Part shown: one piece after another, positions 55,868 to 64,000 of the stretch
Layout of the letters: each line of letters starts with the position of its first letter
How positions within the stretch are numbered: the first letter of the stretch is position 1
DNA from: Pseudomonas farris
GTDB taxonomy: Bacteria > Pseudomonadota > Gammaproteobacteria > Pseudomonadales > Pseudomonadaceae
Assembly: GCF_019145235.1 (NCBI RefSeq)
Contig: NZ_JAHSTV010000001.1
Span: forward strand, 124,001 to 188,000
Direction: 5' to 3'
Length of the DNA stretch: 64,000 bases
The notes under the pieces: generated by a model
The model's input: only the letters and a program-made list of their open reading frames with translations
What the model was told of the DNA's origin: nothing
Databases searched by the model: none
Position numbers and translations under genes: made by a program

Positions 55868-56866
55868 TCAAAGCAACCCATCACTCTCCGGCAACTCATA
55901 CGCCACCGCAACCGTGCCCAATGCACTTGGCTTGCCCGGCCTGCTCAAGGTTGGCTCCTTCTCCAGGCATTCCACCAGATAGTCGATCAACACCCGTAAC
56001 TTGGGCGGTAGATAGCGGGTTGGCGAATGCAGCAGCCAGGCGCCTCCGTGGTAGGACGCCAGAAAAGTCCAGTCCGGCAGTACCTGCACGATCAGCCCTT
56101 GTTCCAGCGCATAACGGGCGGTGAAGTACGGCAGGCTGCCGATTCCGATGTGTTGCAATACCGCGCCCAGTCGCACGCCCGTGTGATTGGCGGCATAACG
56201 TCCGCGCACGCCGACGGTCACGGCTTTGCTGCCTTTCTTGAATTTCCAGCGCGCATCGCTCGGGGTTTCGCCCAGATAGATGCAGCTGTGGTTGAGTAAG
56301 TCGTGGGGATGAGTTGGCGTGCCGTGTTCGGCCAGGTATTGCGGGGTTGCGCAGAGCAAATGATCGATGGTCAGCAACTGCCGTCCCACCAGCCCCGCTG
56401 GCGGGCGGTCGGTAATTCGGATCGCCAGATCGACGTTGTCGTCGATCAAATCCACCTGACGGTCCTCGAGCAATAACTCCACATTCACTTTGGGATAGCG
56501 CCGCAGAAATTCCGGCATGTGTGGATGAATCACGAATCGCCCGACGGCCTTGGGCACGCTGACGCGCACCAGCCCTTCCGCTTCATGGGTGAACTGACCG
56601 CTGATTTCCATCACCGACTTCGCCGCGCTGACCATCTCCTGGCAACGCTTGAACACCTCTTCGCCACCGTCACTCAGGCGCAGCTTGCGCGTGGTTCGTT
56701 GCAGCAGCCGCGTGGCGAGTGCCTTCTCCAGCCGCGAAATGCTGCGACTCACCGCCGAGGGTGAAGAACCTAATTGACGCGCCGCTTCGGAGAAACTGCC
56801 GGTCTCGACAACCTTGACGAAAATCGCCATTTCACCAAGCAGCGGCAGGGGAAGATTTATGCTCAC
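55868..56866 (-). CDS. LysR-family regulator divergent from the AlaX-oxygenase-LysE genes
   Basis: 332 residues. The HTH reads VVETGSFSEAARQLGSSPSAVSRSISRLE; the effector domain has EGLVRVSVPKAVGRFVIHP and LLEDRQVDLIDDNVDLAIRI, the CrgA/DmlR-like branch of the LysR family. Starts with GTG at 56866. It is divergent from alaX with only 90 bases between, the typical layout for a LysR regulator and its target, so it probably controls the alaX, oxygenase and LysE genes. Its inducer is probably an amino acid or its derivative (inference). Confidence 0.9.
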   Translation of the reverse strand: MSINLPLPLLGEMAIFVKVVETGSFSEAARQLGSSPSAVSRSISRLEKALATRLLQRTTRKLRLSDGGEEVFKRCQEMVSAAKSVMEISGQFTHEAEGLVRVSVPKAVGRFVIHPHMPEFLRRYPKVNVELLLEDRQVDLIDDNVDLAIRITDRPPAGLVGRQLLTIDHLLCATPQYLAEHGTPTHPHDLLNHSCIYLGETPSDARWKFKKGSKAVTVGVRGRYAANHTGVRLGAVLQHIGIGSLPYFTARYALEQGLIVQVLPDWTFLASYHGGAWLLHSPTRYLPPKLRVLIDYLVECLEKEPTLSRPGKPSALGTVAVAYELPESDGLL

Positions 56867-56956
56867 AGCGCAATAGTCCTTTGATGATTGAACGGATTAT
56901 CACGCAATTCCACGGTTCATATAATAAAAATAGAAACTTTAATAAGGGCATGGAAT

Positions 56957-57583
56957 ATGACGCTTCGCCTCTTTTTCCATAGTGATGACCTCAAGGCCAA
57001 TGTGGAAGTCCTGGATTGCACGCCCTACGAGAACGAATTCGCAGTAGTGCTGCGCGCCACACTGTTTCATCCCCAAGGCGGCGGGCAACCCTGGGATACC
57101 GGCTGGATCGGCGAAAGCCAGGTGCTGCGCGTGGTTCAGGATCCGGACCGGATCATCCACTTCGTCGACCACCCGGTAAAACTCGGCATGATCCAGATTC
57201 GGGTCGACGAGCAACGACGCCGGTTCAACACGCGCATGCATTCGGCGGGTCACCTGATTGGTCACTTCGTCCAGGCGATGGGCTGGATGCCGATCAAGGC
57301 TCATCACTGGCCGGATGAAGGACGTGTCCAGTTCAAGCCGGCTGATAGCGCGCAGGAGGTCGATGCCCAGACGATTCAACACGGCATCAAGCAATGGATC
57401 ACCCATGACCTGCCGCGCCTGACGTCGTTGCGCGAAGGCGCCCGGGAAATCGGTTTCGGTGAACTGCCCGCCTACGGTTGCGGCGGCACCCATGTACGGA
57501 GCCTGAAGGATTTGGGCACGGTCACGATCGCTTCCCTTTCACAGAAAAAGGGAACGCTGTCAGTCCACTACAGCGTGGATTGA
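56957..57583 (+). CDS. Alanyl-tRNA editing protein AlaX
   Basis: 208 residues of the AlaX (free-standing editing domain of AlaRS) type: HPQGGGQPWDTG, the zinc motif HSAGH (H95, H99), then CGGTH (C175, H179). These four ligands match the editing site that cleaves mischarged Ser-tRNA(Ala) or Gly-tRNA(Ala). The gene leads a set with a 2-oxoglutarate oxygenase (93 bases downstream) and a LysE exporter, divergent from a LysR regulator. This suggests protection from an amino acid made or modified by the neighbours, and not plain housekeeping. The start has a weak ribosome-binding site (AGGGC). Confidence 0.9.
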   Translation: MTLRLFFHSDDLKANVEVLDCTPYENEFAVVLRATLFHPQGGGQPWDTGWIGESQVLRVVQDPDRIIHFVDHPVKLGMIQIRVDEQRRRFNTRMHSAGHLIGHFVQAMGWMPIKAHHWPDEGRVQFKPADSAQEVDAQTIQHGIKQWITHDLPRLTSLREGAREIGFGELPAYGCGGTHVRSLKDLGTVTIASLSQKKGTLSVHYSVD

Positions 57584-57625
57584 GCATTTGGGCGATGTCG
57601 GCCCCGTCATCGCCTGACGCCGGGG

Positions 57626-57645
57626 GAACCTGCGTTCGCGGGTTC
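57626..57645 (+). other. Hairpin between alaX and the oxygenase gene
   Basis: GAACCTGC and GCGGGTTC form an 8-bp stem (one T-G pair) around a GTTC loop. No T tract follows, so it is not a terminator; it may stabilise or separate the two coding regions. Confidence 0.5.
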
Positions 57646-57676
57646 TGTTGACTATCTGATAGATGGACCTAAAGAC

Positions 57677-58447
57677 ATGATGCTTGACGTCGAGCGTCTC
57701 GATGAGACGTGCATACAAAAACTGGCCAACGAAGAAGTCCTCGCCATCCGCGTCAAAGGCTTGTTGCCTCGGCCGCTGGCGATCCAGATCGGCGACAAGA
57801 TTCTTGCCCCCGGCTTCGAAGGCTACATCAACGCGCCGAGCATCGGTCGCATTGGCATGGCGTTTTATGAAGCGGAAAACCAGCCGCTGCTGATCGAGGA
57901 TTACTTCGAGCGCGCCACCAGCAATATCGCCGAATTGCGCAGCCGTTGCGCGCCCTACTCCTCTCCTGTCGATACGTTGCGCTGCATGCTCGACGAGTCT
58001 TGGCCGGCGGGGGCGCATCTGGAAAATCTCTACGGCCGAAAGATGTATGTAGGGCTATCCCGGGTCGTGAAACCCGGGGTGTGCTTCCTCGCCCATCACG
58101 ACATCTTCGCCAAGGATGCCCCGGACAGCTTCCAGGCCAAAAGCCTGGAAGCGCAGTTCGCCTGCAACGTTTATCTGAACATGCCGACCGAGGGCGGCGC
58201 GTTGCAGATGTGGGACCACGACATTTCCCCGGACCAGTTCGACGAAATGCGTGGCGACAGTTACGGCATCGACCCGGCCTTGCTCGGCCCTCCAACCCTG
58301 GAGATTCGCCCTGAGTCGGGTGATTTCATCATGTTCAATTCGCGCTGCATGCATTCGGTCACCCCGGGTGTGGACGATCCGCGATTGAGCCTTTCCTTCT
58401 TTGTCGGCTATCGCGGCAATGCTTCACCCCTGACTTTCTGGAGCTGA
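57677..58447 (+). CDS. 2-Oxoglutarate/Fe(II)-dependent oxygenase
   Basis: 256 residues. The metal triad is visible: H140 and D142 (AHHDIF) and distal H226 (CMHSVTPG), and R236 in DPRLSLSFF for 2-oxoglutarate. The Asp is kept, so it is a hydroxylase-type enzyme and not a halogenase (which has Gly or Ala there). The N-terminus is a cupin-like beta domain. Flanked by AlaX and LysE, the likely substrate is a free amino acid or peptide. The stop overlaps closely with the LysE start (one base apart). The ATG at 57677 or 57680 could be the start; no strong Shine-Dalgarno is seen. Confidence 0.82.
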   Translation: MMLDVERLDETCIQKLANEEVLAIRVKGLLPRPLAIQIGDKILAPGFEGYINAPSIGRIGMAFYEAENQPLLIEDYFERATSNIAELRSRCAPYSSPVDTLRCMLDESWPAGAHLENLYGRKMYVGLSRVVKPGVCFLAHHDIFAKDAPDSFQAKSLEAQFACNVYLNMPTEGGALQMWDHDISPDQFDEMRGDSYGIDPALLGPPTLEIRPESGDFIMFNSRCMHSVTPGVDDPRLSLSFFVGYRGNASPLTFWS

Positions 58448-58448
58448 G

Positions 58449-59087
58449 ATGTTTTCGAATTACCTGGGCGAGTTTCTGGCGCTGGCAACGATCCACTTTC
58501 TGGCCGTGGTCGCTCCCGGACCGGACTTCGCCGTAACCATCCGCCAAAGCGTGCGTTTCGGCCGCTTAGTGGGGATTTGCACGGCGCTGGGCATCGGCGC
58601 GGGCATTTCCGTGCATGTGCTTTACACCTTGCTCGGCGTCGGTGCGCTGATGCACACCACACCCTGGTTGTTGACGGTGGCCAAGGTTGTGGGGGGCGCC
58701 TACATTTTGTACCTCGGCGTGAGCCTGATACGCAGCAAACCCAAATCGGCAATTGAAGGCGACAAGGGTGCAGAAGCGTCAGCTGAACGGCAGACCTTGT
58801 TCAAGGCCTTCAGCACGGGGTTTCTGACCAATGCCACCAACCCCAAGGCCACCCTGTTCTTTCTGGCAATCTTCACGACCATCATCAGCGCCACTACACC
58901 GTTGCAGATTCAGGCGCTGTACGGGTTGTGGATGTGTTTCGTGAATGCTTTGTGGTTCGTGATCGTGGCGCTGTTTTTTTCCAGCGCCCGGGTGCGATTG
59001 CTGTTCATGCGCATGGGGCACTGGTTCGAACGAACCATGGGGGTGATCCTGATTCTGTTCGCTGGCCGGTTGATTCTGTCGATGTAA
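58449..59087 (+). CDS. LysE-family amino acid exporter
   Basis: 212 residues with six hydrophobic segments. The family motif GPDFAVTIRQSVRFGR is at residues 22-37, and GISVHVLYTLLGVG and AYILYLGVSLIRSK follow. It exports an amino acid or homoserine-lactone-like compound. It starts one base after the oxygenase stop with GGAG reaching into the oxygenase end, and it ends the four-gene set with a hairpin terminator. The substrate is unknown, but linkage to an oxygenase and a tRNA-editing protein points to a modified amino acid. Confidence 0.93.
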   Translation: MFSNYLGEFLALATIHFLAVVAPGPDFAVTIRQSVRFGRLVGICTALGIGAGISVHVLYTLLGVGALMHTTPWLLTVAKVVGGAYILYLGVSLIRSKPKSAIEGDKGAEASAERQTLFKAFSTGFLTNATNPKATLFFLAIFTTIISATTPLQIQALYGLWMCFVNALWFVIVALFFSSARVRLLFMRMGHWFERTMGVILILFAGRLILSM

Positions 59088-59092
59088 AACAA

Positions 59093-59121
59093 ACGGCCCG
59101 CCAGTCTGACTGGCGGGCCGT
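59093..59121 (+). terminator. Hairpin terminator after lysE-like gene
   Basis: ACGGCCCGCCAG and CTGGCGGGCCGT form a 12-bp stem around TCTGA. The T tract is poor, so it may be partly a message-end stabiliser; it is convergent with the OprD gene. Confidence 0.75.
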
Positions 59122-59152
59122 CGATTCATTGCTTGCTTGATAGCCCAGACAT

Positions 59153-60394
59153 TTACCAAAGCGCCAGGGTATAGCTGACGATCAAGCGATTCTCATCCAG
59201 ATCATTGCCAAAGTTCGAACGCACCGACGCGTTTCGCCATTTCAAGCCCAGGCCTTTCAACGTACCGTCCTGCACCACGTAAGCGATATCGGTGTCGCGC
59301 TCCCACTCCTTGCCTTCACCCGCAGCACTGCGCTGCACGTTATCCCCCGAGATGTAGCGGGTCATAAAGCTCAACCCCGGTACACCCAATGCGGCGAAGT
59401 TATAGTCATAGCGCGTTTGCCAGGAGTGTTCGTCAACGTTGGCAAAGTCATTGATCTGCACGAAGTTGACCAGGTACGGGTCGCTGCGTCCAATGTACGG
59501 AAACGGATCATCGCCGCTCATGCGCTGGTAGCCGAAGCCCAGCGCGTGACCGCCGAGACTGTAGGTAAACATCGCACCGAGAGCCTGGTTGTCGAGGTCA
59601 GGAAAGTTGCCATCTTCAATGCTGCGCGCATAGCGCACGTCGCTCTTGAGCGACTGGCCGGACCCCAGATCCAACAGGTGGACCAATCCGAGGTAGTTCT
59701 GCTGATAGATATTTTCCAGCTTGCCGTAGCGGTACTGCGCTGTCAGGTTCGGCAGGAATTGATAGTCAGCCCCGGCGAACTGGAACTTGTCGCTTTGCCC
59801 GCCGATGCGATTGGCAGTCATGTCCTGGTAGTCAGTGGAATCAACAAAGTTGATCTGCGTGAGTTGACCGGCGGTGAGCTTCAAACGGTCGATTTCCTGC
59901 ACGTTGACCAGGCCGCCCTTGAAAGTTGACGGCAACAGGCGAGTGTCGTTGGAGTTCACCACCGGATCCTTGATCTGCAACGTCCCCAGCTTCAGGGTGC
60001 TCTTGGACCAGCGTGCTTTAGCTGTCAGGCCCAACTCGCCATAGCGATCTTGTGAGCCGCCCGACAGATCCGGCGGCAACAGATTAGTGCCCGCTGTGCC
60101 ACCCCCGGAGTCCAGTTTAAAACCGGCCATGCCCAGCGCATCCAGACCAAAACCCAGCGTGCCGGCGGTATACCCGGACTCCATCCGCAACAGAAAACCC
60201 TGTGCCCATTCCTCGGCTTTGTCTCGCGAGCCGTCCTGACGGAAATCGCGATTGAAGTAAAAGTTGCGTGCTTCCAGGCTGCCTTTACTGTCGGCAATGA
60301 AATCCGCCTGAGCGGCCGCTGCGCCAAACACGCTCAAACCGAGCAATGTGCCGACCGGGAGGTACAACCGTTGGGTGGAAAGCGAATGGTGCAT
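59153..60394 (-). CDS. OprD-family outer-membrane porin
   Basis: 413 residues with a signal peptide (cleaved near AAAAQA) and a beta-barrel body typical of the OprD family: ADFIADSKGSLEARNFYFNRDFR near the mature N-terminus, alternating aromatic strands and a C-terminal strand ending YTLALW with the usual terminal aromatic residue. OprD proteins take up organic acids or basic amino acids. It follows the MFS gene by 121 bases on the same strand, so both may serve uptake of one compound. Start has AGGAGC. Confidence 0.93.
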   Translation of the reverse strand: MHHSLSTQRLYLPVGTLLGLSVFGAAAAQADFIADSKGSLEARNFYFNRDFRQDGSRDKAEEWAQGFLLRMESGYTAGTLGFGLDALGMAGFKLDSGGGTAGTNLLPPDLSGGSQDRYGELGLTAKARWSKSTLKLGTLQIKDPVVNSNDTRLLPSTFKGGLVNVQEIDRLKLTAGQLTQINFVDSTDYQDMTANRIGGQSDKFQFAGADYQFLPNLTAQYRYGKLENIYQQNYLGLVHLLDLGSGQSLKSDVRYARSIEDGNFPDLDNQALGAMFTYSLGGHALGFGYQRMSGDDPFPYIGRSDPYLVNFVQINDFANVDEHSWQTRYDYNFAALGVPGLSFMTRYISGDNVQRSAAGEGKEWERDTDIAYVVQDGTLKGLGLKWRNASVRSNFGNDLDENRLIVSYTLALW

Positions 60395-60514
60395 GCCGTG
60401 CTCCTGTTTCGGACGCGAGCGAGCCCTCTCGGGGGCGTTGCGATCGCGACCGATGTTTGTCGATTAGCAATGGATCAGCGACGTCTGGGCACAATTGCCC
60501 AGACGTGTCGGGGT

Positions 60515-61810
60515 TCAGGATTCGAGTTGGCGACCGCGGGTTTCCGGCAGGCTTAACGCGGCCAGAATCACCACGCCATAGGCACCGGCAGCGAAGATTC
60601 CGATCCCCGTACCAATCGGCAACGTTTCGCTCAGCGCACCGATGAACAACGGAAACAGCGCGGCGATGGAGCGCCCGGCGTTATAGCAAAAGCCCTGGCC
60701 CGAACCGCGCATGCGGGTCGGAAACAACTCGGTCAGAAAAGCGCCCATGCCGGCAAAAATGCCCGAAGCGAAGAAACCCAACGGAAAGCCCAGCCAGAGC
60801 ATCCAGGTGTTGTCGATGGGCAGTTGGGTGTAAGCCAGGACGATCGCCATGGAGCCGACGGCAAACAGGATGAAGTTCTTCTTTCGGCCGATGGCATCGG
60901 TCAGCAACGCGCTGGTCACATAGCCGATGTAAGAGCCGACGATCACCATCGCCAGATAGCCGCCAGTCCCGAGCACGCTCAGGCCGCGCTCGGTTTTCAG
61001 GTAGGTCGGCAACCACGTGGTGATCGCGTAATAACCGCCCAGCGCGCCAGTGGTCAGCAACGAAGCGCGCAAGGTGGTACTGAGCATCCGAGGTGCGAAG
61101 ATTTCAAAGAAGGCCCAACGCGAATCCTTTTCAGGCTTGGCCTTGCGCTCAATGCAGGCCTGTTCGAAGGTGTCCGACTCCTTGACCAGTCGGCGGATCA
61201 CCAATACGAATAGCGCTGGCACCAACCCGATCATGAATAGCGCCCGCCAGGCCTCTTCCGGCGGCAGAAAGCTGAATAATCCGGCATAGAGCAATGCCGT
61301 AAGCCCCCACCCTAGCGCCCATCCGGCCTGCACCATGCCCACTGCCTTGCCGCGATCCTGAGAGCGAATCACCTCGCCAATCAGCACCGCACCCGCAGTC
61401 CATTCACCGCCGAAACCAAAGCCCATCAAAGTCCGGGCCACCAGCAATTGCTCGTAGTTCTGTGCCAGTCCGCAGAGGAAGGTGAAGAAGGCGAACCACA
61501 GCACCGTCAGTTGCAGGGTGAGCACCCGGCCGATGCGGTCGGACAGTATTCCGGCGATCCAGCCGCCCGCCGCCGAGGCCAGCAGCGTACAAGTGCCAAT
61601 CATCCCGGCATCGCCCTTGGAGATACCCCAGGTTGCGATCAGGGTCGGAATGACGAAACTCAGCATCTGTGTGTCCATGCCATCCAGGGCATAGCCGATC
61701 TTGCAACTCCAGAAGGTACGCTTTTCATTTTTCGACAGGGGGCCGTACCAACTGAACGGGCCGGTGCGGCCCGAACCTGAAAGCACGTGGTCAGTCATGG
61801 TCTTTTCCAT
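60515..61810 (-). CDS. MFS transporter, acid:proton symporter type
   Basis: 431 residues with 12 membrane segments. ALDGMDTQMLSFVIPTL and the cytoplasmic loop GILSDRIGRVLTLQ are typical of the aromatic/sialic/organic-acid group of MFS symporters. A second copy of the loop motif is TDAIGRKKNF. Long frames upstream exist, but ATG at 61810 with AGGAAC is chosen; an ATG 12 bases farther on is the alternative. Divergent to the LysR gene across 263 bases. It probably imports the acid handled by the DUF1445 enzyme. Confidence 0.88.
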   Translation of the reverse strand: MEKTMTDHVLSGSGRTGPFSWYGPLSKNEKRTFWSCKIGYALDGMDTQMLSFVIPTLIATWGISKGDAGMIGTCTLLASAAGGWIAGILSDRIGRVLTLQLTVLWFAFFTFLCGLAQNYEQLLVARTLMGFGFGGEWTAGAVLIGEVIRSQDRGKAVGMVQAGWALGWGLTALLYAGLFSFLPPEEAWRALFMIGLVPALFVLVIRRLVKESDTFEQACIERKAKPEKDSRWAFFEIFAPRMLSTTLRASLLTTGALGGYYAITTWLPTYLKTERGLSVLGTGGYLAMVIVGSYIGYVTSALLTDAIGRKKNFILFAVGSMAIVLAYTQLPIDNTWMLWLGFPLGFFASGIFAGMGAFLTELFPTRMRGSGQGFCYNAGRSIAALFPLFIGALSETLPIGTGIGIFAAGAYGVVILAALSLPETRGRQLES

Positions 61811-61960
61811 GGGAGTTCCTGCGGCAGCAAGCGAAGATGACGGACACGCCTCATTATTTTTTTGTGAAGGCGTTGTCGTGGGGGGCAGACGCAGTGGCTG
61901 CGTCGTGGAGCGGATTCTTCGCGCCAAGGCCAAACGGCGTCAAACGGGAAAAAAACGAGG

Positions 61961-61970
61961 TTATGCATAA
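61961..61970. promoter_or_regulatory. Palindrome between the MFS and LysR genes
   Basis: TTATGCATAA is a perfect 10-bp palindrome in the divergent promoter region. It fits the loose T-N-A dyad that LysR proteins recognise. There is no second evidence. Confidence 0.4.
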
Positions 61971-62073
61971 GAAAATTTGATACCCCCGGCGACGAACTCT
62001 GGAGTAACAATTACTGCACCCCCACCACGGTTCTCTGTGGAAAAACAGTGAACGCCCCACCACGAGAACCGCC

Positions 62074-63021
62074 ATGAACCTCAAATTTCTCGAAACCTTC
62101 GTCTGGGTCGCACGCCTGCAAAGCTTCAGCCTTACCGCCGAGAAAATGTTCAGCACTCAGGCGGCTATCTCCAGCCGGATTGCCTCGCTGGAAGAAGAGT
62201 TGGGCCTGCGTTTGTTCGTGCGCGATTCGCGCGGTGTGTCGCTAACGCTGGAAGGTCTCAAGGTGCTCGACTACGCCGAGCAGATGCTCGAGGTTCAGCG
62301 AGCGTTGAAACACTCGCTGGATAACACCAACCCGCAACAGGGCCTGGTGCGCATCGGTGTGATGGATACGGTGATCCATACCTGGCTCAGCCCGTTGATG
62401 TCGACCTTGATGCAGACCTTCCCCGCCGTGGAAATCGAGATCACGGCCGACGCCGCACGTAATCTGTGCGATCAGTTGCAAAAGGGCTATCTGGACATCG
62501 TGTTCCAGACGGACCTGATCCGCCACGAAAGTGTGCGCAACCTCGAACTGGCGCACTACCCCATGCACTGGATCGCCGCCAGTAACTCAATCTATGCCCG
62601 CCCCTATGCCTCACTGGCCGAAATGGCCAGTGAGCGCATCATCACCTTCGTCAAAAACTCCCGGCCGCATCAGGATGTACTCAACCTGCTACACGCCCAC
62701 GGCATCAGCACGCCACGCGTCAGTTGCGTCAACTCGGTGTCGGCCATGACCCGGCTGATCCGTGACGGCTTCGGTATTGGTGCCTTGCCGGCCGCGCTGG
62801 TGGCCAAGCCCTTGGCCAGCGGCGAGCTGATTCAGCTGGAACCGGGCACCCGCTTGCCGCAACTGGATGTCGTGGCTTCATGGCGCGCCGGCGTCGGCCT
62901 GGAGTTGATCGAAAGCATCGTCGACATGAGCCGCCAGGTGGTCTCCCAATACGCTGCGGATGTCGGCCCGCTTCGAATGGTTCCGGCACCCGGTCTCAAC
63001 AGCCGACGGACTCTTGAATAA
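62074..63021 (+). CDS. LysR-family regulator of the MFS/DUF1445 genes
   Basis: 315 residues. The HTH contains FVWVARLQSFSLTAEKMFSTQAAISSRIASLE; the effector domain has VRIGVMDTVIHTWLSPLM and GIGALPAALVAKPL. It diverges from the MFS gene and precedes the DUF1445 gene by 92 bases on the same strand, so it may control both. The effector is likely the imported acid. Inference. Confidence 0.9.
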   Translation: MNLKFLETFVWVARLQSFSLTAEKMFSTQAAISSRIASLEEELGLRLFVRDSRGVSLTLEGLKVLDYAEQMLEVQRALKHSLDNTNPQQGLVRIGVMDTVIHTWLSPLMSTLMQTFPAVEIEITADAARNLCDQLQKGYLDIVFQTDLIRHESVRNLELAHYPMHWIAASNSIYARPYASLAEMASERIITFVKNSRPHQDVLNLLHAHGISTPRVSCVNSVSAMTRLIRDGFGIGALPAALVAKPLASGELIQLEPGTRLPQLDVVASWRAGVGLELIESIVDMSRQVVSQYAADVGPLRMVPAPGLNSRRTLE

Positions 63022-63112
63022 CTTTTTGTTGTCCCGGGGTAACAACATTCCTGGTTGGACGTCATCGTCATGGTTTTCTAAAAAGGGTCATCGAACCTGA
63101 AGAGATGCCGTG

Positions 63113-63916
63113 ATGAGCCAACCCACCCTGTCTTTCGAACAACTAAGGCACAGCGTTCCACTGGCCCTGCGCCAATGCATCGCTGCCGGACAATATCAGG
63201 GCCACACCAGCGGCTTGGCCCAAGGTCGGGTGCAAGCCAATATCGTGATTCTGCCCACTGATTGGGCTAACGAGTTTCTCCGCTATTGCACGCTCAATCG
63301 GCAGGCTTGCCCGGTGCTCGACGTTACCGAACCGGGTGATCCGTATTTTCGCAATCTCGGCACAGCCATCGATATCCGCCACGAGGTGTCCCGATACAGG
63401 GTCTATCGCCATGGCGAACTGAGAGAAGAGCCGTCGGATATCGAGCATTTGTGGCAGGACGATCTGGTGGCCTTCGCCATCGGTTGCTCGTTCTCCTTCG
63501 AACAACCGCTGCTGGATGCCGGCATCGCCCTCAGACACATCGATCTGGGGCGCAATGTCGCCATGTACCGAACGAACATAGACACCCGCCCTACCGCGCG
63601 CCTGAGCGGCAAGCTGGTGGTGAGCATGCGCCCGATGAAGGCCGCCGCGGCGATCCAGGCGATCCAGATCACCGCACGCATGCCCAACGTCCACGGCGCA
63701 CCTGTGCACATCGGTGATCCGGCGCTGATCGGCATCGATTCACTCAGCAGCCCGGACTACGGCGATGCCGTGCCAGTCGAAGCCGATGAAATCCCGGTAT
63801 TTTGGGCCTGCGGTGTGACCCCGCAATCGGTGGTGCAAACTTCGCGTCCGCCACTGTGCATCACCCACGCCCCCGGCTGCATGCTGGTAACGGATGTTTT
63901 GAATAGTGCTTTGTAA
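63113..63916 (+). CDS. DUF1445-family putative hydro-lyase
   Basis: 267 residues of the DUF1445 family (YcsI in Bacillus; related to the N-terminal part of human D-glutamate cyclase). Motifs seen are [32 protein letters not shown], the [16 protein letters not shown] loop and [15 protein letters not shown], and [10 protein letters not shown] near the C-terminus. Proposed to dehydrate a small acid or cyclise glutamate. ATG at 63113 with AAGAG is preferred over a GTG three bases upstream. It ends 84 bases before the window edge; anything downstream is not seen. Confidence 0.87.
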   Translation: MSQPTLSFEQLRHSVPLALRQCIAAGQYQGHTSGLAQGRVQANIVILPTDWANEFLRYCTLNRQACPVLDVTEPGDPYFRNLGTAIDIRHEVSRYRVYRHGELREEPSDIEHLWQDDLVAFAIGCSFSFEQPLLDAGIALRHIDLGRNVAMYRTNIDTRPTARLSGKLVVSMRPMKAAAAIQAIQITARMPNVHGAPVHIGDPALIGIDSLSSPDYGDAVPVEADEIPVFWACGVTPQSVVQTSRPPLCITHAPGCMLVTDVLNSAL

Positions 63917-64000
63917 ATGAGTGCGGGCTCGCGTGAAATAGTAACGTGAGCCTTGGATTGGACTGTTTTCAACCTGATATGGATGCCACGGACAAACAAT

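Overview
The window is chromosomal DNA of a Pseudomonas of the P. fluorescens group. This rests on the gene order (moaA, tetR, sRNA, tatD, pilZ, holB, tmk, mltG, pabC, fabF, acpP, fabG, fabD, plsX, rpmF, yceD, maf, sppA, HAD, rluC, rne, then murB, ptpA, kdsB, trm112, lpxK, exbD, exbB, comEC), which follows the P. aeruginosa PA2957-PA2987 block, on high GC, and on REP/REPIN palindromes typical of this group. No tRNA, rRNA, insertion sequence, prophage or CRISPR array was seen.

Layout. (1) 1-3.6 kb: a catabolic unit on the minus strand (GntR/UTRA regulator, ADP-ribosylglycohydrolase, NCS1 permease, PfkB kinase cut by the window edge) that mirrors the poorly understood E. coli yegTUVW locus with a different transporter. 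(2) 3.8-10.5 kb: L-arabinose-type uptake and oxidation genes (araFGH, an SDR sugar dehydrogenase, an SMP-30 lactonase, a FadR-type GntR regulator) with palindromes at the promoters. (3) 10.6-14.7 kb: lipase, DUF1285, lipoprotein, moaA, TetR. (4) 14.7-32.6 kb: an RgsA-like small RNA, then the conserved replication, fatty acid synthesis and RNA metabolism block ending in rne with a leader of about 640 nt. (5) 32.8-36.9 kb: an accessory island with a LysR regulator, a FAH/AraD1-like enzyme, a DMT transporter and an unusual protein joining a left-handed beta-helix acyltransferase to a methyltransferase-like domain. (6) 37-41.5 kb: a Tat-exported molybdenum hydroxylase of isoquinoline oxidoreductase type with its XdhC and MocA maturation proteins. 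(7) 41.7-50 kb: murB to comEC cell-envelope block, then an ABC-2 exporter. (8) 51-55.7 kb: GST, transglutaminase-like protein, fadE and a partner. (9) 55.8-59.1 kb: LysR, AlaX tRNA-editing protein, 2-oxoglutarate/Fe(II) oxygenase and LysE exporter, the best candidate for an undescribed system (oxidation of an amino acid, protection of translation, export). (10) 59.1-64 kb: OprD porin, MFS transporter, LysR, DUF1445 hydro-lyase.

Housekeeping genes are tightly packed with ATGA or TGATG overlaps, so translational coupling is likely. Accessory modules are bounded by REPINs or strong intrinsic terminators. Functional calls come from reading the protein sequences and recalled family knowledge; no database search was run.
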